Assembly (NCBI GenBank): GCA_015179045.1
Contig: WHUZ01000015.1
Location: 372,001-436,000, forward strand
Length of the DNA: 64,000 nucleotides
Source: Kalaharituber pfeilii
Lineage: Eukaryota > Ascomycota > Pezizomycetes > Pezizales > Pezizaceae
Direction of reading: 5' to 3'
Made by a program: the position numbers and the translations under genes. This document shows, piece by piece, positions 14,982 through 27,800 of the stretch. Under the pieces are notes generated by a model. The model was not told the origin of the DNA, made no database searches, and was given only the letters and a program-made list of their open reading frames with translations. Positions within the stretch are counted from its first letter, which is position 1, and each line of letters opens with the position of its first letter.

Positions 14982-17900
14982 TAACCCAGGGATACACACA
15001 CAAAAGAAATCCCTTGCATATAACTATTTGCAATCAGTTTCTCGCTCTATACCCAGCTGGTGAAGTAAGGGTCATGGCTATCTCTAGTTAGCTTTATGTC
15101 ACCAGTTGATGCGGATCCAGCCAAGGATGTCGATGGCATGGTCATGGAAACCGACACCGATATCACACACTGAACATGGATCCGTTACCGCCGCGTTGCA
15201 CGATCCACATGAATCGATATTATCGATATCGATCGATCGGTTAACGTTGGTTGTACAATATTAAAATGTTATGAGCCAATGGATATTACCGTCATTTTTA
15301 CCATTCTTTGATATATCCGGCCTCCTTCTATTCCCTAGTGCCCCAAAGTACCGCAGGGTTACCATTCGGCACAATACATCAAGGCACCGGACGTGTTTAT
15401 GCTCTGGTTAATTGAATTTTAGAACCGGCCATACTCGGGTGCAGGGAGAATATTACAGTTACACCGGCCATGCGGCGGCCAAAGCTGTGCGGGCACAGAC
15501 TTAGTGATGCAATATTCGCTCTGGCCCAGTGCCCGAGTACTGCATACTTTGGTGGGCTTAACCTCAAACATGATCCCAACACATGAAATATTGAGCAGAA
15601 CAAATGGGCATAGAACTCAAGTATTTCAATACTGTACGGGCATATCAAAGGTTAACAAGACTTTATGTGTTGGTGGAAGACAATACGTGATTACTTCATA
15701 ATGGCCCGCGGACAGTTGGAACAATCCTACTAGCATTCATGGACTAATGTTTTGTGCATGGTTTTGCAAATAGAGTACATATGCGTGTCTGGGTTTCTTG
15801 CATGAAAAGTTTCGATACTTGCTGATACCTAATCAAGCAGGTAACTTAGGTAACTTAGGTTAATGCAATACGCTTCATTTTCTCTTTTTGGGCTTCACAG
15901 CTCCTCTTTTGTATCAACCGATGAAAGTCGATTTTGCAATACGATTGATGGCTTAATCCTAGCATAGTTTTTGCTGGCGCTACCAGGTCTGGTATTCATG
16001 CCCCGACAAAGGGTGGGCGACGCATTGGGCGAAAAAGGGGAAAAGCAACAATGAATGCGAAATTGCCAATTAGTCCTGGTACCTAACGCATGATAGCCCC
16101 GTGTTCAGACATGGCTTCTAGTCGTTTGTTAGTCGTTCGCTCGGGCTGCATGTGCATGTGTCTGCGGTTGCGTACAAGTACGATCTAAACGCGATGTCAG
16201 ATCGCAGCAACCATCGGCCAACTCGCGACAAGCAACCACCAAGATGAACAAAAGCAAAAATAAGTCTTCAATATAGCCATGTGTGGTAATTGATATAAGG
16301 GTAGTAGTAGTCAGGAGCTGACAGAGGTGATTGATGGATGTGGTGATGTTGAACTGATAAGGATAAGGATAAGGATAAGCATAATCATAAGCATAAGGGA
16401 CATTCTCCACCAAAGACAAGCTGGATTGTGTTGGTGAATGCAACTTAGCTCAAGCCACTGACATGTGAATCTGCCTGCTAGATACCGCAGGTGAACCGCT
16501 ATCGCTGTCGCCTTCGCTAGTTACAAATCCATGGCCTTGAGAAAGTTGGATCGTGAAATACGTTGAACGATCTCTCCAAAATCAGAGTGTTACAAAATAT
16601 CTCAGTTCCCCTTTGGGTCATCCCGCCCCATATTTGATGGATGTTGCCGAAATTGGAGTGCGGAGCTACATTATCCAATACCTGACTACAAGATATAGGG
16701 AGCTAGGTTCGATACATTGGATGTCTGAACAGTGGAATTTGGTGCAGGATTGAGAGATGCTACACGGGGCTTGCTTGCTTATTATAGCATGCAGAAAGCC
16801 GCGTCTAAATATCCCTCTATACGGAAACGTGGGGTTCATCCCATAATCTCTATTTTGAGCGATACACTAACCTCCGCACGATTGATGTTCTCGGCATTGA
16901 TTGATTTATATTCGTTTCGAATTTCATGCGAAGTGTGGATTTTGGTTATATTGTCTAGATTTCGACGCTTTCCTCAGAAATGAAAAAAAAATTTAAAGCA
17001 GCAATATCGCTCTACCATTCCGCACGACCAGGTAGATGGGCGGACCGGACCGCACACACATTTCACGCCCACACGAGGCTGCACTGTTGCCTTGAGATCT
17101 CGGCGTGGGGTGACGGAGTTCCACGTATGGATGGTTGAGGAGTGGGGAATGAGGCTACGAGGCTAGGTAACTCTGGGGCAATCTATGTTTGAAATTTTCA
17201 TATACTTTCGATGAATTGGGATCTGGAAATGAGGTCATGATCGTTGGTGAATGAGCTATTCTTACACCCTCCCCGGGGTTATCTGGATCATAACCCTACA
17301 GCCCCCCCCTCTCCCCCTCTCCCCCCTCCCCCTTTACGATTGTTAGGTTACTAAAAACGTACGACGTACCGGCCTAATCTTCAACCTTTTAAGTAATAAT
17401 AATGAAAAAATGAAAAATAGTCTCTGCGCAAGCGCTCACCTGTTGATTATCATTCTATCAGATTGACCGATTGCCGCTAAGTTTGAAATCGAAAAGCTTA
17501 CAGTGTCATACATAAATCGGTTACGGATCCCTGGGTTTTTTTCCTACAAATCGATTTATTTTAATTTTTCAACCGGGGAACCAAAAAAAAAAAAAAAAAG
17601 AATTTCGTGATTATTCATGCTAGTACCTTGTCTGTTTTTTTCTGTGAATTTTATAAATACCAGGAAACCAACATTTAGCAGCCTAGAATGAGTTGCTGGG
17701 GGGGGTCTGGAAGACAGAGGGTAACAGAACAGCTCAATTCTAGAAACTAATTCTATTTTCTTCTGAGGGTAACTGTGGAAACCACGGCAGGTGATGTACC
17801 TGTTTTCGTACCCAGTAACGGAGCATTAGATAACGTTCTGAGATCTAAAAAATTGGTAGCTAGGTGACGATGACGTTCCAATATTAGAGGTGGGAGGATG

Positions 17901-19051
17901 ACTTGTAAAGCAACACAAGTACCACACAAGCACAACACTAGTGAGTGTTGATTGTTGGTAACCTATACATAACTGCCTTACAATCCCTGTTGAGCGGTCA
18001 CCCTGCTCTAGTCACTTTCTGTCATTATCCTCTCTTTCAAGTGCTTAAACAAATGCCGAATAAAACATTTTATACTTATAACCCCAATCTACTATCGCGA
18101 AGTCCCTACCAACTTGATATTGCAACCCATTGCTACCTGGGAGAACTCAAAACTTGCCCAGGTATCACCATTCACAATTCTCATAACATCACCTTCAATC
18201 CCACACATAATATTAAACCAACCAATTCCGTCCCTCATTAAACACTATCGATTTTGCATTTTTTTTTTTTTTTTTTTTTTTTTTCAAATATTAAATTTCT
18301 TTGAGAAAAAATTTTTTTTTTTTCTCTCTCCATATTCCTTATTATTTCCTATAGTAATTTCTCACTTAAACTTTCTTTTCCCCTCCCTTCCCTTCCGTAG
18401 TAGCCAGTTCCAACCGGTCTACCAAACCCAAAGTTAAAACTTAACTTGTTCGAATGTATCCAATTTTTGAAGACTCTGAGCCCTGTTCCTGCGTCCTCCT
18501 GTAGTTCTGTATACAAAACGGAAACAAATAAAAACATGCAATAATAACACCTTGAAAGTTTAGAAATAAAGATCATAGACTGAAAAAAAAAAAGAAAAAA
18601 AAAAAAAAAAAAAAAAAGGCCCCCATATGTTTGAAAAATAAAAATAAAAATAAAAATAAAAATAAAATAAAATAAAATAAAAATAAAAAAATAAAAATAA
18701 AAAGCAAACCAAACAAGCAAAGAAAAAGGTACAAGTACATCAAGGAATGCAAAAAAACTCACAAACACATACATACATACACGTACTGTAAAAATCACGA
18801 AAAAACGTCTCCGTTGAAACAGAATGACTGATGCCCAAAATAACAAAACAGAAAACAAAGGACGAATGAACACAGTACATTAATAACAGAGAAGAAGAAA
18901 AACAATTTCCCAATTTCAAATAAAGAACCCCACCACACACAGACTTGATTGACATCTTACAATCCTTTCAACTCCTAAACGCCGCACCATTCCCACTTCC
19001 CGAAAACATTCTCTACCTTCACCAATCCCCCACACTAATTCCACATTACAA
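14982..19051. other. Intergenic, downstream of DSN1, simple repeats
   Basis: No gene is supported. Small repeats include a doubled taacttagg word near 15840-15862, an AT-rich palindromic patch of atcgat words near 15216-15240, an AAGGAT hexamer run near 16360-16378 and a C-rich tract near 17300-17335. Short open frames at 16553-16983 and 17945-18241 have no recognisable product. The right end holds the 3' flank of DSN1, which ends at 19052 on the minus strand. Confidence 0.6.
18259..18705. repeat. Poly-T, poly-A and AAAAT-type simple repeats
   Basis: A 26-base T run (18259-18284) is followed by T-rich sequence. An A-rich run lies at 18583-18617, and an array of AAAAT/AAAATA units runs from about 18635 to 18705. 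These lie beyond the 3' end of DSN1 and would fall in its downstream flank. Confidence 0.9.
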
Positions 19052-22000
19052 CTACCCAACTACCCTACTCAACCCTCGTAACACCTCCCTCATCCCCACC
19101 CCCTCCGTCCCGCCCTCCCGCTTGACCTTCTCCTCGCGCTTGTCTAACCACCCCTCAACTCTACCCAGCGCTTCCCCAGCCACACGTTCCGCGTGCAAGC
19201 GCAACTGTGAAAGCTGGTGGAGCGACGTGTCAAGGACGTCGATGTGCTCTTCGAGATTGGAGGTCGTGTCGTTGAAAATGGCGGAGAGGGAGGAGGTGAG
19301 CGAATGCAGGGGTGGGAGAAAGTGTGGGAGGTCCGGGGGGGAGAGTGACAGATTACCGGGTTTCTCCTGGAGGGAGGTGGTGGATCCTTGGTCCGGCGCT
19401 GGGGGCTGTGCGTTCGCAGATGGATCCTGGGCCAGGGTACCGTGTGCTGGTTGCATCTCACCCGACGCTGATGGCGCTGACGGCGACGCCAGCAGAGGTA
19501 AGGACAGCTTCACGCGCAATGATTCTGGGATCGGTGGGGTGGGGAGCGAAGGCGGCACGGGCAAGGCGCCGCCATGGGTGGGAAGCCGGTGGAGGGAGTC
19601 CCATGTGCGTTGTTCGTGTTTGAGCCTGTGGATGAGGAAGGGTTAGCTATGGCATCACTTTAGGAGGGCGAATTGTTTCAAAGAGGCCCAATTGAGGGTT
19701 GGAGGTACAATGTGGGATTGGAGTCCTAGAGGAGGGTGAGGACGGAAGGTAGGGACTGGGAATAATGGGGGTCTGACAATGGAAAACAAAAACAAGGATA
19801 TAGAAAGAGAAGACAAATAGCTATATGGGTATATGGAGGCGTCTCGGGTGTGGGTTTCCCGATCCAGCCTCGTCATCGTCATACACAAAGAAAGCGAGAC
19901 ATGATCGGTCTTTCCAGGGTATAAACAGCCCCACAACCAGGTGGAAGTAAGATGACAACAAAGGCTGATGAGATAATTGTTCGTTCCCCAGGAAACGGAA
20001 GGGGCGATGTACTGCAGTTGCATAATGATGATCATCCCGACAAGTCTCTCTGCACCGCTCCCCCGCGGAGGAAGACCTTGCAAAAATAAAACATAAAATC
20101 AAAGCACGCTTTTTGCTTCCCTCAAGCAGGAGAGTCACTAAGCCTAGGAGTGATGAGTGCATCGCCGAATGCCCAATCCCCAATGCTCCGTGCCTCGCGA
20201 AGCTCAACCCCAGATGGGAAGGTATAAATGTGTAAGACAATTCGGACCTGCGGGGAATCAAGGGGATCCACCTTCTGCACAATCGCACAACCCCGGGCTC
20301 GCCAGAAGGCCGTCGTGAACAAGAATATTTGTGTAGATAAATTAGCCCAATTCATCGTGTTCTGTGCGTAGTATGGTAGGTACTGTATCGTAATGCTTCG
20401 TATCCATCAATCCGAATCCACTTCACTCCAGTAGGTGTGATGGGTGGGATATCACATGTGACACGATACTCAACCATACCCGCGATACCTCCGTTCGAAC
20501 ACGGACGGGTTCAAAAGTTTGATGAGTTCCATATCCCAACATCCCAACTCAACCAAACCGGAGAGTGCAGGACAATTGCAAGACAGGCACAAGCATAAGC
20601 AGGTTTCAGGCTGAAGGTCCGGGAAATCAACCTGCGCCTCTCTGCCTTAGGCCCTCAAGGTGGATATCGCAGGGCTAGAGCCAGAGCAAGGGCAAATTTT
20701 CTTCCTGTGCCTTGCCTGCTTCGTCCCTCTGCGCCTCTGCAACTCGAAATTCAGGTCTGGCCTGGGGAAGTGGGGATTTGGGGATTTTCCCACGTCTGCC
20801 GATCGCTCCTCATTCACATCTATGCCGTGTACAATGTGAAGGATGAACACAGTGAAGAGTGGTGAATCGGCCGCAGGTGAGGACAATCTTGCGGAGCAGA
20901 ACGCATAGCGTAGAGTAGAAAAAGAAAATAAAGCGCATGACGCGGGTCGGGGAGGCTTAGGGCAGCGAGTAGGAATGTAAAAGTGGATATGGGGTATATT
21001 TGGTCCAGCGGAGACCGGACCATTAGACTGTGTTCCAAGTAGACTGGACTGGAACCCAGAATGCGTCTGTGCGTGCATACGTGCGTTGCGTGCGGGGTTG
21101 GAATAGCATCGCAAACTGAAGAAATGTCGAGCAAAAAAAAGTGAAAAATGGAAATAACTAGCAAATGGATAACAAAGGCTATGACGAAAAAACGACCAAC
21201 ACAGCAAACTAACTTGACAAAAGAACGAACGCGAATTGTGCAGGTTGAATGGGTGGGGGCACCGAAGAACAGTAGGCCAATTCCATCGAAGATGGATTTG
21301 TTTAATCCAATAATTACATACGTACCTCTGCAACGTCTCCTCACACTCTTTGACCTTGGCATGATTGTCCACGTTGCGTGGGTTTAGTTTCTTGACGATG
21401 GTCGATTTCGATTGATTGTCCTGGAAAAAGTTCAATAAGTAAAAATAAATTTATTAGCATGGATCCAATCGCAAAAATCCAAAGCGGACTAAATTAGACA
21501 GTTTGGGTGACCAAAAAGAAAACAAACGAAACATGCATACGGAAATCTAAATCTGGTATCAAAATCGACAATCTCTTCTGACCACCACCCCAGTAATCTC
21601 ACCAGGATCACCTGCTAATCTCTAGCACATTCCCTGGATAGCAGCCTTTGGGTGTGGCGGGTGGGGTTGCGTGGGTGCGGGTGAATAGAGGTTGAAGCGG
21701 CAATATGAACGAACAAAAAAAGTGAGGGTGTGTTAAGAGGAGTCAGAAGAAAAAGCAAATATAAAAGACAGTTAAACGAAGCAACCAGATAACCAGCAGA
21801 CAACGACGCCCAATGCGGCACAAGGCACGAACAGGCGTCCTGCTTTGCTAGTCGCTCCAAGTTTGCATTCACTTGCGAGCAAAGCAAGTCCAAGTTCTGC
21901 TTTGCAATATAGGCAATGGATGTAAAATGTGACTGGGCATCTGTGTGTGCTGGGATTGGGAATGGGGACTTAGGTTGATGTCAAAACTTACCCTTTTAAA

Positions 22001-23736
22001 CCAATTAGACAACTCCGCCTTTTCTAGTAAGTCCTTCATTATCTCCTCCTCGATGATTCGAGCTGGAAAAAGTACATGATGGTGGACGTTAGCGCATCAG
22101 AACTCCCTCAATGTGGAAAAGATATGAAGCTAGGAGTAGCCAATGTGATTCTGAGCCTATCGCCACCAATAGTAACTCTCTCCCTCCCTTCGCGAGGATA
22201 GGTAAAGTTCCAAACAAAAAAAAAAAGAAGGAAAGAAATCTCGCAAAATGAATCGAGATCGCTTGCATGAGCTAGGTTGAGTAATAATGATGCTGGGAAA
22301 GGGAGAAAAGGGTGCCTGTCCCCCCCCCCCCCCCCCCCCCCCCACAAAAAAAAAAAAAAAAAAAAAACATGGAATGAAGCATGGGTGGCAGGGTGGAGTG
22401 GAAGGGTACTTAGGAGAACAGAATAGATATGTAAATGCGAGTACGTACCGATTGCATTAGCATTTCCGTCCCCGCCCATCTTATTATGTAGCGGGGGGGG
22501 CATCGATGCCCGTTTTGCACACCATATGAGGAGCTGTTTCATGCGTCTCGGTTCGACGAGTTCGGCATCGATATGCTTGTAGAAATCCTCGGAAGGCAGC
22601 TGCGAGTGAGGATCCGCTGTGAAAATATACAATTATCAGTTACCACTTTCTCGAAGTTATAAACTAAACAAAGTTGGCAGTAGCCATAGGGCCTTTCTTC
22701 CACCACCATATCCTCCTCCTTGAGACTGGTGCTGACAAAGGAAGACTCAGAACGAGCCGATGCTGCTGATGTCAAGCCACACAGTCTTTCATTCCGCCTC
22801 GATCTGCGCTCTCTGAGACTGCCACTAGTATGAAAACGACACCCAAAACATACCGACTTGTCCATTATCTATTAACGAGCTTGCCCTCCTTCCTCGTAGT
22901 CCTAGACTGCTCCGTCGACTGCTGCTGCCACCTCCGCTACCGTTCCTAAATTGCTTATTCCGTTGTATTATAGGAGTATCAGACAGCGGAATCACAACTT
23001 TCTCTATGGCCTCCTTATTCGACCGGTTGTTTCGCCGGAGCACCGGAGATGGTCGAGGTGGTGTAATTGGCCTTAATCCTGCATCCTCCATCGACTGCTC
23101 ATAGCCGAGCACTTTCGGAACGTTGGCATGCCGTACATCCTGATGATTTGGGTAGTAATGATGATTCTGTGAATTCTCATCTTGCTGATGGTTCGACTGT
23201 CGTAATGGCTGCCTCGGTACCGGCTGCTTATGTAGAGGCTGCTTCGGTATTGGCTCCAACGATGGCGGCCGCTGTAGCTCTAAGGGTTGTTTCTCCACAG
23301 CACGTTTTGTCTTCGCTCCCCGTGCCTTAGAACCCCGTGTTGGAGTTATTAACATTGCCGGTGGTGTGGAGTCCCCCAGAGGAGGCGATGGTGGCGGTGG
23401 TGGTAGTGAGGGCGCTGGCGCCCGTTTGGCAGTCCGTGTCGCTGTCGACCTCGGCTTACGCGTAAACACAAACCCGTCGTCCTCTTCATCGTATGCTACT
23501 GCTTTATTCCCTTCGCTCAATTAGCAAACACAACCGCCGTAGAGGAAACCAGGAGGTGGGTTGTTGAGCATGCCAGCATACCAGTCTTTGCTTTCTGTAC
23601 ACCCCCCAATTCCATCATTCATTAGCTTTGTGATATTTTTTCCAACCTCTTCCACCCACAATCCTTATTACCCTCAATCTCCACATTTCACCCTCCACTT
23701 ATTCTGAACCTACCTTTGGCTGCGCGATGGTAACAT
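19052..23736 (-). CDS. DSN1: Kinetochore MIND/Mis12-complex subunit Dsn1 (Mis13), spliced
   Basis: Dsn1/Mis13 is a subunit of the MIND (Mis12) complex, which links the inner kinetochore (CENP-C/Mif2) to Ndc80 at the centromere. My exons on the minus strand are 23736-23714 (uncertain), 23515-22854, 22616-22449, 22062-21992, 21420-21326 and 19625-19052, giving about 530 residues. Recognition rests on a basic Ser-rich motif with RRSSLG and RRASSLI, the conserved block EDFYKHIDAELVEPRRMKQL, then ELSNWFKR, then LNPRNVDNHAKVKECEE, and a C-terminal coiled coil ending REVLRGLSRV. The RRSS and RRAS sites match the Aurora B consensus, and Aurora B phosphorylation of Dsn1 is known in yeast and animals. 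Reading phase is consistent across all five introns. The first exon is a weak call; an alternative ATG at 23812 gives a basic N-terminus but the wrong phase. The last intron is about 1.7 kb, very long for a fungus. Confidence 0.85.
20122..20355 (-). CDS. Small ORF inside the long DSN1 intron
   Basis: A 77-codon frame starting MNWANLSTQIFLF lies wholly inside the 1.7-kb last intron of DSN1, on the same strand. Its amino-acid composition looks protein-like, with an amphipathic N-terminus, but I recognise no family. It could be a nested gene, a cryptic exon, or chance. A second short coiled-coil-like frame (AEAQRDEAGK) sits near 20690-20750 in the same intron. Confidence 0.15.
   Translation of the reverse strand: MNWANLSTQIFLFTTAFWRARGCAIVQKVDPLDSPQVRIVLHIYTFPSGVELREARSIGDWAFGDALITPRLSDSPA
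22320..22367. repeat. C24 run followed by A22 run, inside a DSN1 intron
   Basis: Twenty-four consecutive C residues (22320-22343) are followed after two bases by 22 A residues (22346-22367). The tract lies in the 386-bp DSN1 intron 22448-22063, so in the transcript it is a U run followed by a G run. Confidence 0.95.
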
Positions 23737-24857
23737 TTCCTGTCCTTCCATTTCCTATGCCCGATGTGGTCATAGGTGCCTTCTCCTCGCGTCTCCGCTT
23801 CGTCGCCGGCATGTCCTTATCCCGCAGGACATCGTCGTCTATAAATGTATCTCCTCTGCTTCGTCGACGTGTTGTTCGCCCCCCGTTGTCGCCATATGCG
23901 GAAAACTCGATGTTATGGATAGGACTGCAGTCGCGGTGGGCATATAGCTCCTACTGTTTCAATGTGTGGTCACAGTTCTGTCGGTAATTGGATCGGTGGG
24001 CGATGGGATGAATTCCTTTGTTTACGTTACCGCACTAGCCCCCCTCCCTTTTTTTTTTCCTGCGGGTTCCGTAACGATGTACGCAGCACAATCGCGACAA
24101 TCAGCAACACGCTATCCTGGCGAAGTAACCGTGGGGTATGTGGAATTCACGTTCAGCAGTGGGGGATGCGGGGTGACGGGGAGGGGAAACGCGATGTCGG
24201 TGGTGGGGAGTCGGTCGCGGGAGTTTGATTTGTTTTGGTTTCGGGCCACAAACACCAAAAACCTTGTCCGCTGCATCTGATGATGAGTCAGCACGGAGCC
24301 GAGCCAAGCCCCGGTGACAAAGAACAATGTGATTATGGCAAAACAAGGAAACATCATATTCGAACTGCAATTATAGCCTTTGTAAAAGGGCTTGTATTGT
24401 TCTCCGCTTCTATATACAAATCTCACAATATGGTAAAATATAGGCAGCCCCCCATCTGCGAGGAATGCATGGTAATATATATGTACTGAAGACAGGACAG
24501 CATCGAACAATGACAAAGATTGGAGAACTTATGATAGCAGTGGTAATCATGATCCTCCTTGGGTAGCATCAACAATGAGCCAAAAAGTAAACTTCGGCAG
24601 CAGACTACGTCGTAAATAAGAATTTTTCTCAACAAAGAACAAGAACTTAACAACATTGAAAACAAGCATACCCTTTGGAGCCCGATTTCCGCAATTTTCA
24701 GACAAAATTAAACCGCAAATTTTTTTAACCCTCCAAACACGTGAATTCAGGACGAGTCTAATGTACTGTGCTGGATAATATCTGACGCTTGCCTCGTATG
24801 GATGCCTATCTCATATTTAGTGAGCTGCGCTAAAAATGGTCCTGACACTGTACCAAC
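23737..24857. other. Intergenic between PSD2 3' end and DSN1 5' end
   Basis: About 1.1 kb separates two minus-strand genes. The left part must hold the DSN1 promoter and 5' leader; the right part holds the PSD2 3' leader. Several short overlapping frames on both strands (for example 24112-24516 and 23966-24280) look like chance frames. I see no further gene. Confidence 0.6.
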
Positions 24858-27800
24858 CTAATGTTTACGAGGCGCCAAACTGCCTTCTATGCGCCGCTGT
24901 GCATCCTCCTTCTGCTCTTGGGTGGCGTGGTCCACTTGGTCCTTGTAATCAATGTATTGCTCTGTATCAAGAGCATGGCCCACTGACATGCCAACTCGGA
25001 TTAGAGTCTCTAAGGCCATTTTCGAGTTGTTGAGCAAGTCATCATCCCAGATCATCTTATTTGGCTCAAACAGCACAACAAGGGTGCTTCCACCTGGGGT
25101 AACATTAGAAACACTTACAAGGTGTCAGTTGGTTCAAGTCAACTTACCAAACTGGAAGTATCCCAATTCATCTGTTCGCGAAACCTTTTGTCCCTCCTCT
25201 GCTGTAATTACAGTGCTTCCTACCATCATGGCGCCAATACAGACTACCATAACTCTGCCAAACTGTGGAGAATCAATTGGGCAAAGAATCCGGACGTTTT
25301 CGCCATAGACATCCAATGCAGAGCGAATTGCCATAGGGTTAACTGTGTAATATTCGCCCTTAATCAACTTCGGCTTGCCCAGCACACCATCTACAGGTAT
25401 ATGGAATCGGTGGTAATCCTGGGGGGCTAAACGGAAAATCCCTAGAGCACCACCTTCGAATAATTTCACGTCATCTGGATATGCCGAGCCGAGCAGCCTC
25501 TTGACGGTGAAATCACGACCTTTAATCCAAATTTTCGTAGCACTGTCCACATTGTTAAATACCACAGACCTACAATCTGCAGGAGATACAACGATTTTTG
25601 GACTATCGGGGGCGGCGCATGGGCGGGCGCCTGGCTTGAGAGCTCGGTAGAAGAATTCGTTGAATCTGGTTTAAAGGTCAGATTTGCTTTCTCAATCCTA
25701 AACCAATCCCAAACTCACGATTTGAATTCCTCAAGTGGGAGTAGAACTTCGTCAAGATTGAGCTGATGGAACTCGATGAATGGTTTGATTTCTCGTATAG
25801 AGGACGGAGCATCAAACTTCTTGCCTTGCTTGATACTTAGGGACTCCAGTAGCTTCCGGACTGCTCAATGTCAGAATACAAGATAGGCAGAATATTGCAA
25901 TGATACTGACTTTTCTTATTCTCCATATTGCTGCTCTTGAGGCCCTTATACAACAGCCGGATACCTAATCGGACGTAGACACTCATACGCTCCTCTTGTA
26001 TCTGGCCGGTGATGCGATCTTGGACCAAAATATTGGCAGAATTTGCTCCAAGTTTGTAGCCACCATAAGATATCTTGGAGATGACCTGCGGTGCACTTGT
26101 GAGATGAATGATCCTATTAGAGTTGCGTAAAGTCAATTCTCACCTTTGAATACCATTTACGTTGTGCCTGGCTAGATGTGACGAATCCACCCATAACAAG
26201 TCGGTCCACTTGCCGCCAATCCTGAGATGCACAAGTTGCAAGATGTGTTACGATGTCCACTTCACTACGCTTGTCAAGCCTGGGTTGGTGGCATAGAGGG
26301 CATTGTTTGATCTGAATAACATGTTCCTCGGATATCTCCCGGGGATCATTCAACTCATCGTTCCCTGAGAGAACCGTGCCATCTTCACCAGGGGTGCCCA
26401 GTGGGGGAACTGTCATTACAGACTTCTTGTCCAACGAGACGGATGACGGTGAGCGTGAAGGAACCGATGGAGTACTTGACCCTGACCGCCGGTCACGTGG
26501 AAAGTCATCCCCTGAAGTACCAATCTCAGGGAGTGAAACGTGTGGCAACCGGGCACGTAAACCACCACCTTGGGATGTCCGGGCTAACTGTTCTTCTAAG
26601 CAAATGACAGTTTGATCCATTGTTAGTTCAGTTGCTTCGACATTGTCACTGTTGCTATCCACTGGCATGAAACGTTTAAAGAATCCATCAATTGTTTCAG
26701 CAGTCAAAGTGGACCCTAAACTGTCAAGCATGGTAGTCAATTCTATTCGACTAATCAAACCGCTGTCATCGGTGTCATATTGTCGGAGCATGCAGCGCCA
26801 GAATTGTTGCCGAAGAGCCGGATACGGCATATATTTCGCCTTAATATAAAGCTCTGGCTTATGTTTGGTCTCCCACCTCTCCTTATTCTTCAGACCAAGT
26901 GGTAAAGTGAAAGACTTCATATCAAAGTCCTGTGGCTCAGCCATCGCTGGCATAATTTTAGTGGGGGAAGGCTGCGCAGACACATCTTCTTGCAAATTAG
27001 TTGCTACCTCCAGGCCAGGATTCTTAATTGAAGACGAAGACGACCTGTGCACCAACTCTGGCTTGTTGTTGTTCTTTTTCGGCGCGAGACTGGTGCTAGA
27101 TGATGTTCTTGCGATGGGTAGTCGGAACCTTGCTTTGGCACCATTAGGAGGTGAATTGTCGCTTCTTAACGGCTCAGGAAGACTATACAGCCCAGTTTGA
27201 GGATCTGCAGTCGGTTGAGTAGCTATGATGTCGCGCAATGAGAACAACGTATCCGCAACATAGTCATTGCCCGAAAGTTTGTCACGGTCAATGACAACAA
27301 AACTAATCTTATAATTTTGTTCATGACGCAGGACCTGGAAGACCATCTTCTCGTCGAACACCGGGTTCAATGAGTGCCGAACATGCTTTGTGCGGTAAAC
27401 CTTCTTGCCGAGGGAAACCACAACGAATGGATCCATATCAAATCCAGTTCTTGTCACTATAGTCCAAACATTAGCATAGATACAATGAAAACTTAATTCA
27501 GCTGGGAGGTGCGTACTGTTATGCTCTGGCGGTAGATCCGTGATACGCGACACCTCCAAAAAGACAATCCCCACTACATCCGAGCCATGCGTAAATTCAT
27601 ATGCACCGTGCTTGAGTGCCTTCTTCACCTTCTCCTTCTTGGAGGACTTGGTCACTGCTTTCCCGGTTTGGGTGCCTTCGGCCGACCTCGGCTCATCTGA
27701 ATCCTCGCTACTCTCCTCTTCGTCTTCATCCTCAAGCTCAATTCCTGCTTCGCCCAGTGATCGATTAAGCTGCTCCTCTTCAGACTGAAGTGTACTGATG

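Noticed and set aside
18349..18873. Minus frame of 174 codons rich in Phe, Tyr and Ile
   Set aside because: It translates poly-A and AAAAT simple repeats and has no independent support.
19312..19646. Plus-strand frames opposite the last DSN1 exon
   Set aside because: They mirror the minus-strand exon, whose sequence matches the Dsn1 C-terminus and is in phase with the upstream exons.
20647..21435. Minus frame of 262 codons
   Set aside because: Only its first part (to 21326) is a real DSN1 exon. The remainder reads into the long intron and has no family resemblance.
22108..22632. Minus frame of 174 codons
   Set aside because: Only the first part is a DSN1 exon (22616-22449). The rest is intron containing the C24/A22 tract, read as poly-Gly and poly-Phe.
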